Source: Atopsyche davidsoni
Lineage: Eukaryota; Arthropoda; Insecta; Trichoptera; Hydrobiosidae
Reading direction: 5' to 3'
DNA: 64,000 nt
NCBI GenBank assembly: GCA_022113835.1
Contig: JAILWY010000005.1
Location: forward strand, 2,188,501-2,252,500
The position numbers and the translations under genes are program-made. Of the stretch, positions 45,840 through 57,519 are shown in pieces (within the stretch, counting starts at the first letter, position 1; each line of letters opens with the position of its first letter). Below the pieces are notes generated by a model. That model did not search any database, was not told where the DNA came from, and worked only from the letters and a program-made list of their open reading frames with translations.

Positions 45840-48800
45840 ATTATTTTATGCATATGAAAATTCCGTCATAATGCAGGTATAGATCTTACTCATGCTGTTG
45901 AAATCTTATGCATACATGTAGTACAATAAATCAACATCCCGTGTGACGTCACTCTGTCAACCTAGAAGTGCTAAAATACGAGTATAGTCACCCACCATGG
46001 TTCGTTGATGGTTTGTTTGCTCTGGACTCGGACTCATGGAGTTCTCTGCTATGTGTCATGCCCGAGCCGTGGGAAGTGTCGTCTGAAAGACACCGTGTCG
46101 TGATAGCCCCCGTAAGTGGTTCCTGAATGGAAATAGCTGCTGAAGCGACCGCTAGACACGCTTACAGATTCACATAAGGCTTTAATAAAACACAAGTAAA
46201 AAAAGATGAGAAAAAAATTCGGTTTTTAAATTTATAATTTTTACAAACATGAAAAAAAAACACTGGGTCCTCTACACTGAAACAAGCCTCAAACCTATTA
46301 ACTACTTCACAAAACAGCTAAAATGTTGTTTTATGCTTATTTTTTTCAGGTGAACTGAAGAGATTCGTTCATTATACGGTAGCACATTAAAATACCATCT
46401 ACACTCTCCAACTAAAAGAAAGTCTGAATACGTATGCATTTTTTATTTTTTTAAGTAGTTTGAACACTCAATCTCTCTGAAACTGCGGACTCTGTCTTAC
46501 TGAAATAATTCCCATAATAAGCCAAGTGCGCATATTTTTTATTCGTATAATTTTGTGCTTGGAGAAAGTGATTTCAAAGTAGGCAAGAAAATAACCATCT
46601 ATTCGCAATGAAGATATGCGTATTATGTTATTATGTCAAGTGATATATAATAATAAAATTGCACTCGTCCTAAGACGCAAAGTTGTTTTTGTTAGTGTTA
46701 ATATTTATTTGAACCCCTTTGCAATTTCACTAGTAATAATTTAAAACTGACAATAACAGCTCGCACTATTCAATTTAAATACACCATAAAAATATTATTT
46801 AGTGAATTAATTCACTTTTCAAAAAGAATAATAAAAATCATAGCAAATATTTTAGTATTATTCTAGCCATAAAATAAGTCATAATAAAATCAATGTTCCT
46901 AAATAAATCGTATTTGGGTGCATCTTTGTAATGAATTTCACAAAGAATTTTAAACCACAAGATTATTTGTTTGTTTTAAAAAAATACCAGCAGACAATCT
47001 ATATATATATTTTTTCGTAATATCAATGTATTTTAAACGTTTAAATTATTTTGTAACCTGTCAATTTTAGTTGATATATAGATAATTAAATGTTCAGTCG
47101 TGGGTGTCTCTTGGTATGAAAGTTAACACAAACAAATTAAGATTTAAAATAAATGTTTTCAAGAAACAAGTCTAGAATCAAAATAAATACATCACATATA
47201 CATTTAGTAATCATATAGCAAAAATACCAGTATAAAGCCTGTGTTTACTAAGTATCTCGACAATATTGAAGTATTCAAATCTAAGCACAGTTACTCGATG
47301 AAAATGGCTCGGCGGTTATCTCGTATTTGTAAATGTAGAACAAAATGATAGAATCAGATATGCTCTGGATTGAGTTATAAACGATTCTGTCGGGCTTGTG
47401 ATTAAGTCTTAAACTGCGATGATTTGCATGATAATTCTACAATTTCATTTCATCCATGTAAATTTGACTTTTTTGGTATTTTCAACGATTTTTCGAACAA
47501 CCGTGAAAGTAGTTAAGTCTAGAAAACGTTAAAAATGACTTTATTCGTTGATTAGATTACAATAACCAAAGCTATTATACGGGCATTTTTATTTTGTTCA
47601 GGGGCTATTTATGGTAATATCAGAAATTATTTGCATTGTGAAGTGATAATGTTTCGACACTGAAGCAAAGTTTAAGTTATTTATGATAAATATAATAGAA
47701 AAAATAAATGTATATTTGGCAAGTTAGTGTACTTGTAGCCAATCGCACGGTCTCGGGCTCAAATTTGGCTGAATAATTTATTTTTCTTCTTTTTCAAATG
47801 GGCATCAAGCCCTAAAGGAAAAAAATCCATAGTGAAATTGTCCTTTTTAATGCATTTTTTTTCCCCATTGGTATATCTGTACACAACAACGCAAATGCTG
47901 GAGATGTACCAACCAGGACATATATAAAATAGATTCTACGAAATTTAAAATTTTGGTGATTATATTAATTATTTGATGATAATTCATTATGTGTGAAATA
48001 AGCCTAAAGATGTTAATGTGAAATCAGTTTTATGTGTATGTTTGCATGTTGTACCAAGATAATTCTATACGCCCGTGAAATATCTGTACTTGGTTGAGAA
48101 TCATCCTGTATACGTATAAACCCTCACCTTATGTATCTCACTGGTATCTTTCCAGCAACCGGAACAATAATTTATCACATTTTGTCAGCTTATGAAGACA
48201 TGTCTTGTTAAATAATCAGTCATAATAATTAATTGAAGTTTAGAAGATAATATTAGAAGGTACTTAGCGCAAACTCTACTATCATACATTTACAGAGGCG
48301 GTGTTGTTTTCATTAAAAACATAAACACTTCTTATAAATACTTAAAGTAGAAGAAAACAACAAGATATCAGAAAATAGGTGAATTTTATGCATTTGATGA
48401 GGAGTTAACAAAACGTGTGTGTTAAATAATCACATTTGTTCATTCCGTAATATTGTGTGATTGGAACTCTTTTAGGAGTTAATTTTTTTGACGTATTATA
48501 CTCGTAAATGATTTAAATTTAAAAAAATATGAAGATTACAACATTATGTTGTTAAACTATAAATGACATAAGACTTTATATTAAACTTAAATTTGCCATT
48601 TTTAAATTAGCCAAAATTCTCACCAAAATGTGAACATCACTAAAAAATTGTATGAACAATAACATCTTATATCCCTTACTTTTGTAAATAGTACGTGAAG
48701 AAAGAGAGTTCTTTAGGTCTTTAATAACTTTTTGCCCTGTTTTAAAATTAAACTAGCCAACCCATCAATAAGTTTAGTAAAAACAATAAAAGTCCGTTGA

Positions 48801-50160
48801 ACATCCATACTAATTAATATAAAATCTCTTTGTTTTTCAAACAAAAAAGAAATGAATCTGAAAATTATTCATAAAATGAATAAAACCCTGTCTGTTTATT
48901 CCTAGAATATTATATTTTAATTATTCATGTATTCCTCCAAGAATCAGATAAAATTACTAGAAACTACTATTAGATTTTGAACTCACGACTATAAATTACA
49001 ATAGAAGCTATATTGTATGAAAATAAATTACAATGATTTTGTCATGAGATATCTACATACTATGTGGTAAAATAAACACACAAGAACCTCCTTTACTTAA
49101 TCGAAGCAATTAAAGTTTTTTTTTAATATTTTATGTGATCGATATTTTTACGATTTATTTTTTGTAGAATCTACTAGAATCAACTCCAATTAGGCAATAA
49201 TAAAAATGATATCTGTGCAATTATTGTTGCATTTCAATTTAAAAATGTAATATTGATACTTGAATGCACGCTCATTGATAAGTCGTGATTTAAGGTATTT
49301 TTTTACAACCCTTTGCTGGTAATAATTACGCATTTGACATACAATTCCACGGTCATGTCTACAATAAAATAATGTTGTTCCTTCGGTGTCGTGACCCGCT
49401 CACGGGCCACTAACGAACACTGAAAAAGTGCAGTGAGATTACAGTGAATCCCAATGTTTATATTTTATCGACTGTAAGAATTGTCAATCACCAAAATATA
49501 TATTTGATGACCCCAAGCACATTTAGATTTTATATATTATTTTAAATATTTACGCGTTGATATTTTTACATCAGATATGTCTATTTAACCGATACGAGAA
49601 ACATACACCATTGATATAATTTTACACCGTTATTATTTATTAATATACATATCTAAAACACTAACCGATTAAAAAAATATGATAAAATTATAAAACTAAA
49701 TAAACTGTCATACTATCACTTTTCTATTTTTAATCTTACAATTCCCTCAAATAATTTTTAATTAATCATATATATAAATATACCAGGAATGAATAGAGCA
49801 CATTATATTATATGTAAACAAAAATATTAAATATCTCAAAAATAATCTTATATAGATGGAAATACCCTTGCTTCAATTTTTTAAATTAAAACGAGGCATT
49901 TTTCTAATATGTTCTTAAATATATGATTTTAAACAAATTTTATTCAATCAATTCAATGAGAAATTTTATTTTTTTTTAATTTTCATGAGACTGTGTGTAA
50001 ACTTAAATAACTTAAGATGTCAAATAGTTGACAGGTGCGCATGAAATATCTAAAAACACATTTTTTACTGAGCTTGCAAATACGAGCATATCACGTATGC
50101 GAATAATATTTAAAAATTCATTTTGTAATAATACTGTGGATGTAGTAAGACTATAGATAA
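45840..50160. other. Gene-free interval
   Basis: No gene supported. A GC-richer patch at 46000-46140 has no recognised content; the rest is AT-rich. Confidence 0.45.
47720..47772 (+). repeat. tRNA-like (SINE-type) remnant, weak
   Basis: AAGTTAGTGTACTTGTAGCC and TCGGGCTCAAATTTGGC resemble a degraded D-arm and T-arm (B box GGGCTCAAATTT). Pairing is incomplete. Confidence 0.25.
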
Positions 50161-50164
50161 TATT

Positions 50165-50237
50165 TATTCGGGGGTGTGCGGAGTTTTGTATTTAATAATT
50201 ATATTAATTTGGTTCAGGTTGAGAACCACTGGTTTAA
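50165..50237. mobile_element. hAT-like element end
   Basis: GGTTGAGAACCACTG at 50218-50232 is the complement of CAGTGGTTCTCAACC, a classic hAT terminus. Inward of it lies CGGGGGTGTGCGG, similar in style to the G-run interior of the element at 540-678. Opposite end not found. Confidence 0.45.
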
Positions 50238-51039
50238 AAAAAACATCGGTCGTGTCCGTGCCGTGAGTGGGTGGATTTCGTGAACGGCTCTGCAAAGAGT
50301 TCCCATACAGCCCTGGAGGTTTCTAATTTAAATCAGAGAAATAAACACACCGCAGTTGCTGCCTTTCTTTTTAGCACAAGTACGGTATGTATATTTTATG
50401 TAATAATACTATTATTTTATACAGGAAATACTACGCAATTTAATATATCTTTCCTGTTGCCCAAATTGGAAACCTTCATTAAGAATTACGTGCTGTAGGT
50501 TCAGAACCTTTAAAAATAGTTTAATCAATTATATATAAAGCAATATGAATTTGATATAAAAATAAACACATGTTTTAAAGAAATAAATACTCGTGGAATG
50601 AAATCTGCTTTATAATAATATTACCAGAAAATCAATGGTGTACTGACCCCATAAAAATATATTCTTTTATTCATACTAAGTTTAAACTGAAACAATTATA
50701 CCAAGAGAGGGATTCTATTTTAATTACTTGATTTCACATTTGAACATACACAAGGGTTTATGATAGATGATCAGAACTAATATATTTCAGATATAGCCAA
50801 TGGTCTCTTTTGCAAGTGCAGAGTAAATTTTTGTCGCTGTTTGTATATTTTTGGATATGTAAAAATATTCAAAGAGAATAATAAATTATCTAGGGTAGTG
50901 ATCATGGAAAAATAACTATTAGAAATCTACGTTTGATTTGAACCTAAAAGTTAAGAGTCGATAGTCTCTTTGTCGGCTGTTTGCATTTCTTGGGGTATGT
51001 AGAAGCACTCACACAGTGAAAACTATTAAATAAACGTTC

Positions 51040-51275
51040 GCTCGCTCCCTTGTGGGGTCAGATTCTCGTGTATCGTATTTATATGCATATTCCTTCAACA
51101 CGTCGTCCGCGGGACAATCGGCTGGAGGCATGTCCGAGGCTTCTCTGTTTACGACGCCAAATGTATGCAAAAGAATCCAGACGGACATTAGCATCTGCGG
51201 GCCCATTGTGATATCCGCGGATTTGCATGGAAATGCACCGGCATTGTCCCGGCCTGGAGGAATGTAGCTTATGGA
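51040..51275. promoter_or_regulatory. GC-richer islet with octamer sites, possible regulatory module
   Basis: Sharp rise in GC within AT-rich DNA. Contains ATTTGCAT (51221-51228), a perfect POU octamer, within ATATCCGCGGATTTGCATGG, followed by AAATGCA. Both strands stay open for 70-94 codons with no recognisable domain. A conserved enhancer or an old exon are both possible. Confidence 0.25.
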
Positions 51276-52407
51276 GGATGCTGAAAGTAACAACTTAGTT
51301 TTTTGTGTTGCTTGTCTGAAACGTTAAACGTACAGAAATAAATCGTCTTTCAAAGTAAAAACTTCCAAATATGATATGAGATTTTTCCAAATACTATACA
51401 ATCCACCGAATATAAAACATAAAGATGAAAAGAAGACTTGTTAGAAAGGCTTTGTTTTATCAACATTTATGTGCAAGTGATTAGAAAGAAAATAAACAAA
51501 ATATATGTAAATATATTTAAATTTACTCATGAGATAACAAAACCTGGAACAAGAATAATTTTGCAAAAAAAAAAATACAATGCACGTAAAAAAAATAACG
51601 GTTGTGCTTCTTTTTTATATGGAAATCATAACAAATTTTTATAAGTCTCTGAAGCCATTTTAATTATTTTTCAAATGTCAAAAGGTTTAAGTAACTAATA
51701 AATGATACATCTTTTGGGTCCACGTGGCTGTTGAGTTACTACATCCATGCATAGAGCCTCCTCTGCACATCGTCGGATATATAATTATTGTATCAATTTT
51801 GCATAAAGCGTTTAATCTCGGCTAAAGTGAATTACATGGCGAAAAGCCGTGGGGATATGTAGGAATCGAAAAGTCGAGTTTGTTCTTGCTGCGAGTTATG
51901 TACGACAGGTTGTTGTTTCAGCTCGACAGCCTGATATCTCTTCTCGATCCTGTGAAATCAATTCTGATATGAATATTTATGATGGCTTCTGTATAACATT
52001 AAGATTGCGCCTTATTCACTTTATAAAGCGACCGATTTCGTTTAGATCGAGTTCTTACTTTTTTATTACTTTACATACATATTTTGGTTTTGATACTTGC
52101 AGTACTGGAGTATCAAGTGAGTATCAAATTTTGTAATGCAATGCATTTCATGTAAATTTTAAAAATGATTACGATAACTCTTGAAATCTTCGTATCATAT
52201 TTTACATTAAAATTTTGGATTTTTATTATATCTGCCTCTAACACTTATACAAAATATGAGTACCATATTTAAAATATCATGTTTTTAATAATAAAATAAA
52301 AATACTCTATATATATATATAAATAGTTGAGCAGAGTTTAATCAAATAATTTATGTCACAAATATTTACAAAAGACTCGTTTCATATACGCTGTGGTTCT
52401 GATATTC

Positions 52408-53169
52408 TCAAGAATCTGCATCGTAATTTATATTCAACGTTTTCGTATAAAAAATGAGCTTTGGAAACAGCCTATTTTTAAATATTATTCGGTATATTCC
52501 GGATAAGAATCCCTTATAAGACGCGAGCTTAAAAGGATGAGCAAATTTGCATAATATATTCAAATAACTTCTACAACACAATTTGAAGAAAAAATTGGGT
52601 TTATTCCTAACAATATTCTTAAAAGGGTTACGCGGCGAAACAATCCTCACATTCTGGTAAATAAAACGTGGGTGTTGGCTTTTAAAAAAAATATATGCAC
52701 GTGTCAAAATATTTACAATCGGAACTGTTAATAATCCTACGTATAATTTCAGATTCGTTACAGTTGACTTGTTGATATTTATGGCGTGTGTGTGTAACCA
52801 GAGTGTGCGAGTGAAGTTCATAATACTGCTTTGTGAAAACGTAGATAATGGCACTGGGCTTTTCGTGGATGTGATGAGAACGAGACGACAGTACTTGTGG
52901 CTTTCTGGATTTAGTCTCGGATGGGTATCTGTGGAGGTTCGTTTGGTGCGAGTTGCATCGCAGCTGGTTCCTCGTCGGTTCAAGTGCATTGTTCTTGCTC
53001 TTATGAGACAATGCAGTGAGGATAATGCGCATTCGTCACGTCGTTTCATTGTCGTTAGCGCGGAGTGTCTTACGTTCGTTAGAGGAGTATTAACATTATC
53101 TTCAATTTGAATATCATCTGCATTGTTTTGAAGGCTTGGGTAATATGGGAATGTCTTTGAATATTTCAC
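52408..53169 (-). other. Long unassigned open frame, 253 codons
   Basis: This is the longest frame outside the Toll gene and is improbable by chance in such AT-rich DNA. It is rich in Asn, Ser, Thr, Arg and Lys with no domain I recognise; its last third looks like ordinary AT-rich translation. The opposite strand is also open for 113 codons at 52769-53110, where the DNA is GC-richer, so one of the two could be the real frame. It could be a transposon remnant, an exon, or a transcribed non-coding region. Confidence 0.3.
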
Positions 53170-54561
53170 ACCTCATATGAATTATATTAAACGTAACTGA
53201 AACAGGAGAAATAGTTTCAACACCACATGATTTTTTTATCAATTATATTCCTTTTTTAGACGTCGACTCAATAAAGTAATAGTATAATGTGATCGTTTTG
53301 TATAAGATTATTTGAAATCGGTATTGAAACCGAAAAAAAACGTATCGGTCTGCCGTCTGGTAGAAATATTTTTGTGACACTCGATATTCTTATAATGTTG
53401 CTTAATTTAGAACATTTATTTTATCAAATTCCAAACAATTGTCAATTATATTGAAGAGATATATTTTTAAATTATTTACAATCCAAAACAGTACAGTATA
53501 GCTGATACGTTAAAATGAAGAAAATGTATAATAGGTGTGAGTAAAATCATTTTTTTTTTGTTTTTGAAAGTGAAATTTATTGATTAATCTATTTTTTTTA
53601 GTTCAACCAATTACTTAACTGCATGCTCATATTTTATAAACTTTGCGCGTCCAGTTGAAATTAAGATTACGATGAACTAACTGTGTAAAATATTTCATGA
53701 GGTAAATGTATGGCACCGCATCGAAAGACACGTTAAATAAAATTTAGATTGCCATGTAAAATTCAGTAGGAGTAATCGTTATAAGTCGGGATTAAGTATG
53801 AAGCTGTGTTACGGCAGAATAATAGATATTTTGTGACTTTGCAGAAGTCGTTACCAGAAACCATGGGCTTTGAGAACAGAAGACCAAACTTGCTTTGTAG
53901 AGAACAGAATTCTGTCTCCCAAGTTATATCTCCTTACATAATTAACATTGCTTTAAACTTAAAAGTTACGCTTTATTTTGAAAATTATAATTAACACACT
54001 GATGGTTTTGTAATAATATTAATATTGTGATAGCGATTTTAAATGATATGTTTTATGAAAAACTAAAGATAAAAATATTTTATATTTTAAATCTATATCT
54101 TAAACAAGGTATATTTTTGAAAATATGAAGAATAAGATTTGAGTTTATAATTCTTTTAATTTTTCTTCGAAAATGATGTATGTAATATTTAAATTTTTTT
54201 TCAATAACTCTTCATAGGTGAATTCATGAATATATAAAAAAATATTTATTTAATTTTATTGAGAAACATTGAAATTTTCTTGAATAAAATTTAAATTACA
54301 GAATTTACAAAAATATTTTTTTAGCTTATATATATAAAGTATATCTATAATTGGGATAAGTAATATTTTCAAAATTACTCAAGTTAAAACTTAGTACCTA
54401 GAAAAAGAATGTAACACGTGGAGGTAGCACCTCAAAAATATCATTCTTGAAGGTGCAAGGTGTGAAAGCTTTTTATTTGTTTTATATTTCTTAGATTGAG
54501 TAACAATAAAAACCCAAATATCAAATAATATAGTGTGACTATGATTCTGTTATTTAGTGGT

Positions 54562-54742
54562 AAGAAATTCAATATTTTTGACAGAGAGTACTTGGTGGAA
54601 TTCCAATTTAATATTTTTGAATAAAATACTTGAGTGATTTTCCACATTTTTGATTTTATCAGTGACCGGTTTCGCCAACCCTTCACGTTGGCATTATCAA
54701 ACAGAGCCTGTTTTTGAGTATTTTATTCAAAAATATTATTTA
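54562..54742 (+). repeat. Family A foldback repeat, copy 4, with core inverted
   Basis: The leader at 54562-54618 (AAGAAATTCAATATTTTTGA, GAGTACTTGGTGGAATTCC) has the usual orientation. The next part starts with the arm TTGAATAAAATACTTGAGTG that other copies have on the right, and the core reads on the minus strand (54667-54703: TTGATAA, GCCAAC stem, GAA, ACCGGT, C). So the segment between arms is flipped relative to copies 1 and 3. Confidence 0.8.
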
Positions 54743-54949
54743 GTGGTAACAAAATTTTACAGTACATTACAATTATTTCACAATACACCTTGAAAATTTG
54801 GAGCTTATAAAATTTCATAATCACGATATAGTAATTAATCTGTTAAATAATTTAAACTTCCAGGCTGCTGCCTTAAAAAATATGTTAATCGAAAACCGCA
54901 ATTTAATTCAACACTTTTATTTTTTCATTCAAATTTCAGGCGACATGCT

Positions 54950-55190
54950 GTACAGTCTTAAAGTACAGCATTGTCACACTCGGGCGCGGTGCTCTGTAGA
55001 ATGTTAGCAAAAAATAAATGGGGGCAAGTGGTCGCCAGCTCCTTCAGGGCGATGCTGTGCTGGTCCATTCTGCCTCCATCGTCAGGTCGGAAACTCGATA
55101 CCCTCCAGCAGCCGACTGCCTCCTTGGCAATCCAGTGGCTGCGCAGAGTTTCAGGGCATATTTGCATAAAGACAAAGAGCACACTCTGAA
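54950..55190. other. GC-richer patch open on both strands
   Basis: About 200 bases of balanced composition, open for 72 codons on + and 74 on minus (LRSHWIAKEAVGCWRV, then RMDQHSIALKELATTC). It follows a pyrimidine-rich acceptor-like TTTTTTCATTCAAATTTCAG ending at 54939 on +. No strong donor was seen, and I recognise no family. Exon or transposon fragment. Confidence 0.25.
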
Positions 55191-55199
55191 CGCTTAACT

Positions 55200-56560
55200 A
55201 TTTAAACGATTTTAAAAAAAATATTCATGAGTTTAATTCTTTGTTACGTAAATAAGATTTTGCGACGAAGCGAATATAAAAGTCTGTTATACACTTAAAA
55301 CATGTATATGATGTTTTCTATAAAGAAAATTTATTATAAATGTAAACAACAAACGCCTTTGCTGCTATGTTTTTTTTACACATCAAATAATTTACTATGG
55401 TTGTTAATTGAATTCTAATTACTTTGTTTTTTTAAATTGATATTTTTTTTATTAACTGTACTGTACAAGCTTTAAAGAGATAGTCTCGGATAGTACAATA
55501 GTTTTTTTTTTACATTCTCAGAGAACAGATATAGCAAAACATGAAATTAGGTCTCTAGTCTATAGAAAAGAAATACTAAAAAAACATGCTACATAGCTGC
55601 GTGGTTTTTGTACGGCAGAAGTGATTAATGTTGCTAGTACGAATATATTTTAAATAAAATGTATTAGATATATCTTATCATTAAAGACCTACACACAAGA
55701 CTAAGTAGGCATTCTCTAAATTAAATGCTAACTGTCCCACATATTGTTCAAGATGCTGAATTAAATTTTACGTTAAAACTGTGGTGATGGGCGTCGACGA
55801 TAATCTAAAACAATTACAAAAGTTTGTGATAAAAAAACCTGATGCATAAATGTTTTACAATTTAGTAAATATTTGAATTTTAATTAAACTAAAAGAAGGA
55901 TACGTTTGATATTCCTAATTTTTCAACCTTATAAATTTGTTTTATTGTAATGAGTTTCGTGATCATACAAGTTGTAATTTGATTGAATTTCTTAGTATTG
56001 CGTATTTTTACTATATCTTTTCATTCAATAGATTAACCAATTCAAAGATCAATAAAATTTTATCATTTATAAAAATTCCCATTAATTAAAAAAATTCTCC
56101 AATGTTTCCAAACAAAAATGTTATAACAGTATTTTTTTCTTAATATACGTGTTTTTCGTATAACCTCGCCATATCTGGTAGGAAAACATATTTTTTCTGT
56201 AAATAACAAGCAACACGCGATGATCTCTCAGTTCCACGCCTTTGGTTGCTCGCTCGCGGGTGTCTGCCATTTGTAAAGGCTGTACCTCCAAGATTCTGAT
56301 ATCAAGTTACATAATAAAACACTTTGACCGAAAGCACAGCTTTTTGTGCTCAACCCTGCGGGAGATCATCTCGCGTGGCCAGGGTGGCTGGCAAAAACTG
56401 AAGTCGCGACAACATGGTGGCGTAAAAACACTCACACAACCAGTGGCTATAATTTTTTTTACCGAGCTATATTGTGAGATGATTCGGTGATAATATAATT
56501 TTGACATATAATATTTAGGCAATCGGATCACAGTGGAAACGACAAGAAAATTCGTGATTT
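55200..56560. other. Gene-free interval
   Basis: AT-rich apart from a GC-richer patch at 56220-56430 with an 82-codon + frame and no recognised domain. Confidence 0.4.
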
Positions 56561-56569
56561 TTTTTCACG

Positions 56570-56646
56570 AAACAGGTGGGATTCGAACTCACACTCTATA
56601 ACTATCACGACCTGGAATTTTTTGCCAATAGGGCTACAACTAGTGT
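56570..56646 (-). repeat. tRNA-like (SINE-type) sequence
   Basis: Minus strand: TTGTAGCCCTATTGGCAAAA matches an A box and GTGAGTTCGAATCCCACCTG a strong B box/T-arm with one mismatch in the stem. The acceptor strands do not pair. SINE head or tRNA pseudogene. Confidence 0.5.
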
Positions 56647-56704
56647 TAAACAACCTGTATTACTGAAAAATTAAATGTGTATTTTTTTTCTGCAGTCTGC
56701 AAAC

Positions 56705-56842
56705 TTAACATGTTGACTGCCACGGCAGTCAACATGTTTTTTCAGAAATGACAATTAAACAAGGACGAGATAACTCGTAGTTGGCGTCCTAGAAAAGAAC
56801 GCAATCTACGAGTTATCTCCTAGTCGGTAGTCAACGTGTTAA
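56705..56842. mobile_element. TTAA-flanked MITE, 138 bp (piggyBac-like ends)
   Basis: TTAA at 56705 begins TTAACATGTTGACTGCC; the right end, reversed, is TTAACACGTTGACTACC, with TTAA at 56839-56842. The left end is itself a palindrome (AACATGTTGACTGCC, ACG, GCAGTCAACATGTT). TTAA targets with inverted ends are typical of piggyBac-type elements. No transposase. Confidence 0.55.
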
Positions 56843-56929
56843 TAAATTTTCTATTCATGCAAGCTGGCATTGATTTTTTGTTCTTTTCCCAGAAGCCATC
56901 TATCGATATTAGCACTGATATATTCCGAG

Positions 56930-57022
56930 TTTAATTGTAGCTGCACAAAAATGGCAAGTAAACAAGGACGAAAAAATAACGCAATCTACGAGTTATTTCG
57001 TAGTTGGCAGTCAACGTGTTAA
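56930..57022 (+). repeat. Related TTAA MITE fragment
   Basis: AAGTAAACAAGGACG, ACGCAATCTACGAGTTAT and GGCAGTCAACGTGTTAA repeat the right part of the element at 56705-56842 in direct orientation, with a small internal deletion. A left end is not visible. Confidence 0.5.
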
Positions 57023-57460
57023 AAAATAAAAATGTTTATAGTTTTTTTTTATTCCAAAGTAAATTTAAAACACACGTTAATTATTTCTTCGTGGCAACCA
57101 TTGTGAACGTTGTTTCATTTTTAAAGTTTTCGAAGAGATCGATACACCTTGTATGGAAGTGCCTATCTGCATTTTATTCAAGAGCACAGTTAACTTTTCT
57201 CGGCTGCAATTATTTTTATTTAGAACAGTTTAAACAAAACGCCGTTATATAATAACGTTATTCTAAAATAAGTTACGATTAAAGTCAATTTTCATGTATG
57301 TGGGGCATCAGTCTGCTCTCAACCAACGTGCGGTAGCCCTCACGTTTTATTAAACCTAAAAATGCACGCAAAGTGGAAAGCCAATTTTAACCAACTTTAT
57401 AAAATATTAATTTAATAACCAAATTTTATACTATAAAAAACTAAAAATGAATTATTAGGA

Positions 57461-57512
57461 TGTTGGCTTAGTTGATAGGTTGTTGTGAAAGAGGATCCCC
57501 GTCCAAGTGGAT
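57461..57512 (+). repeat. tRNA-like (SINE-type) fragment, weak
   Basis: TGTTGGCTTAGTTGATAGGT resembles a D-arm/A box; GATCCCCGTCCAAGTGG at T-arm distance is degraded. Confidence 0.3.
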
Positions 57513-57519
57513 TAATATA

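Noticed and set aside
30445..54686. Shared peptide (MEFHQVLSVKNIEFL-like) in minus frames at 30445, 40219 and 54441 as a conserved small protein
   Set aside because: The similarity comes from the family A leader DNA. The frames differ at both ends and one copy is frameshifted, so repeat identity explains it.
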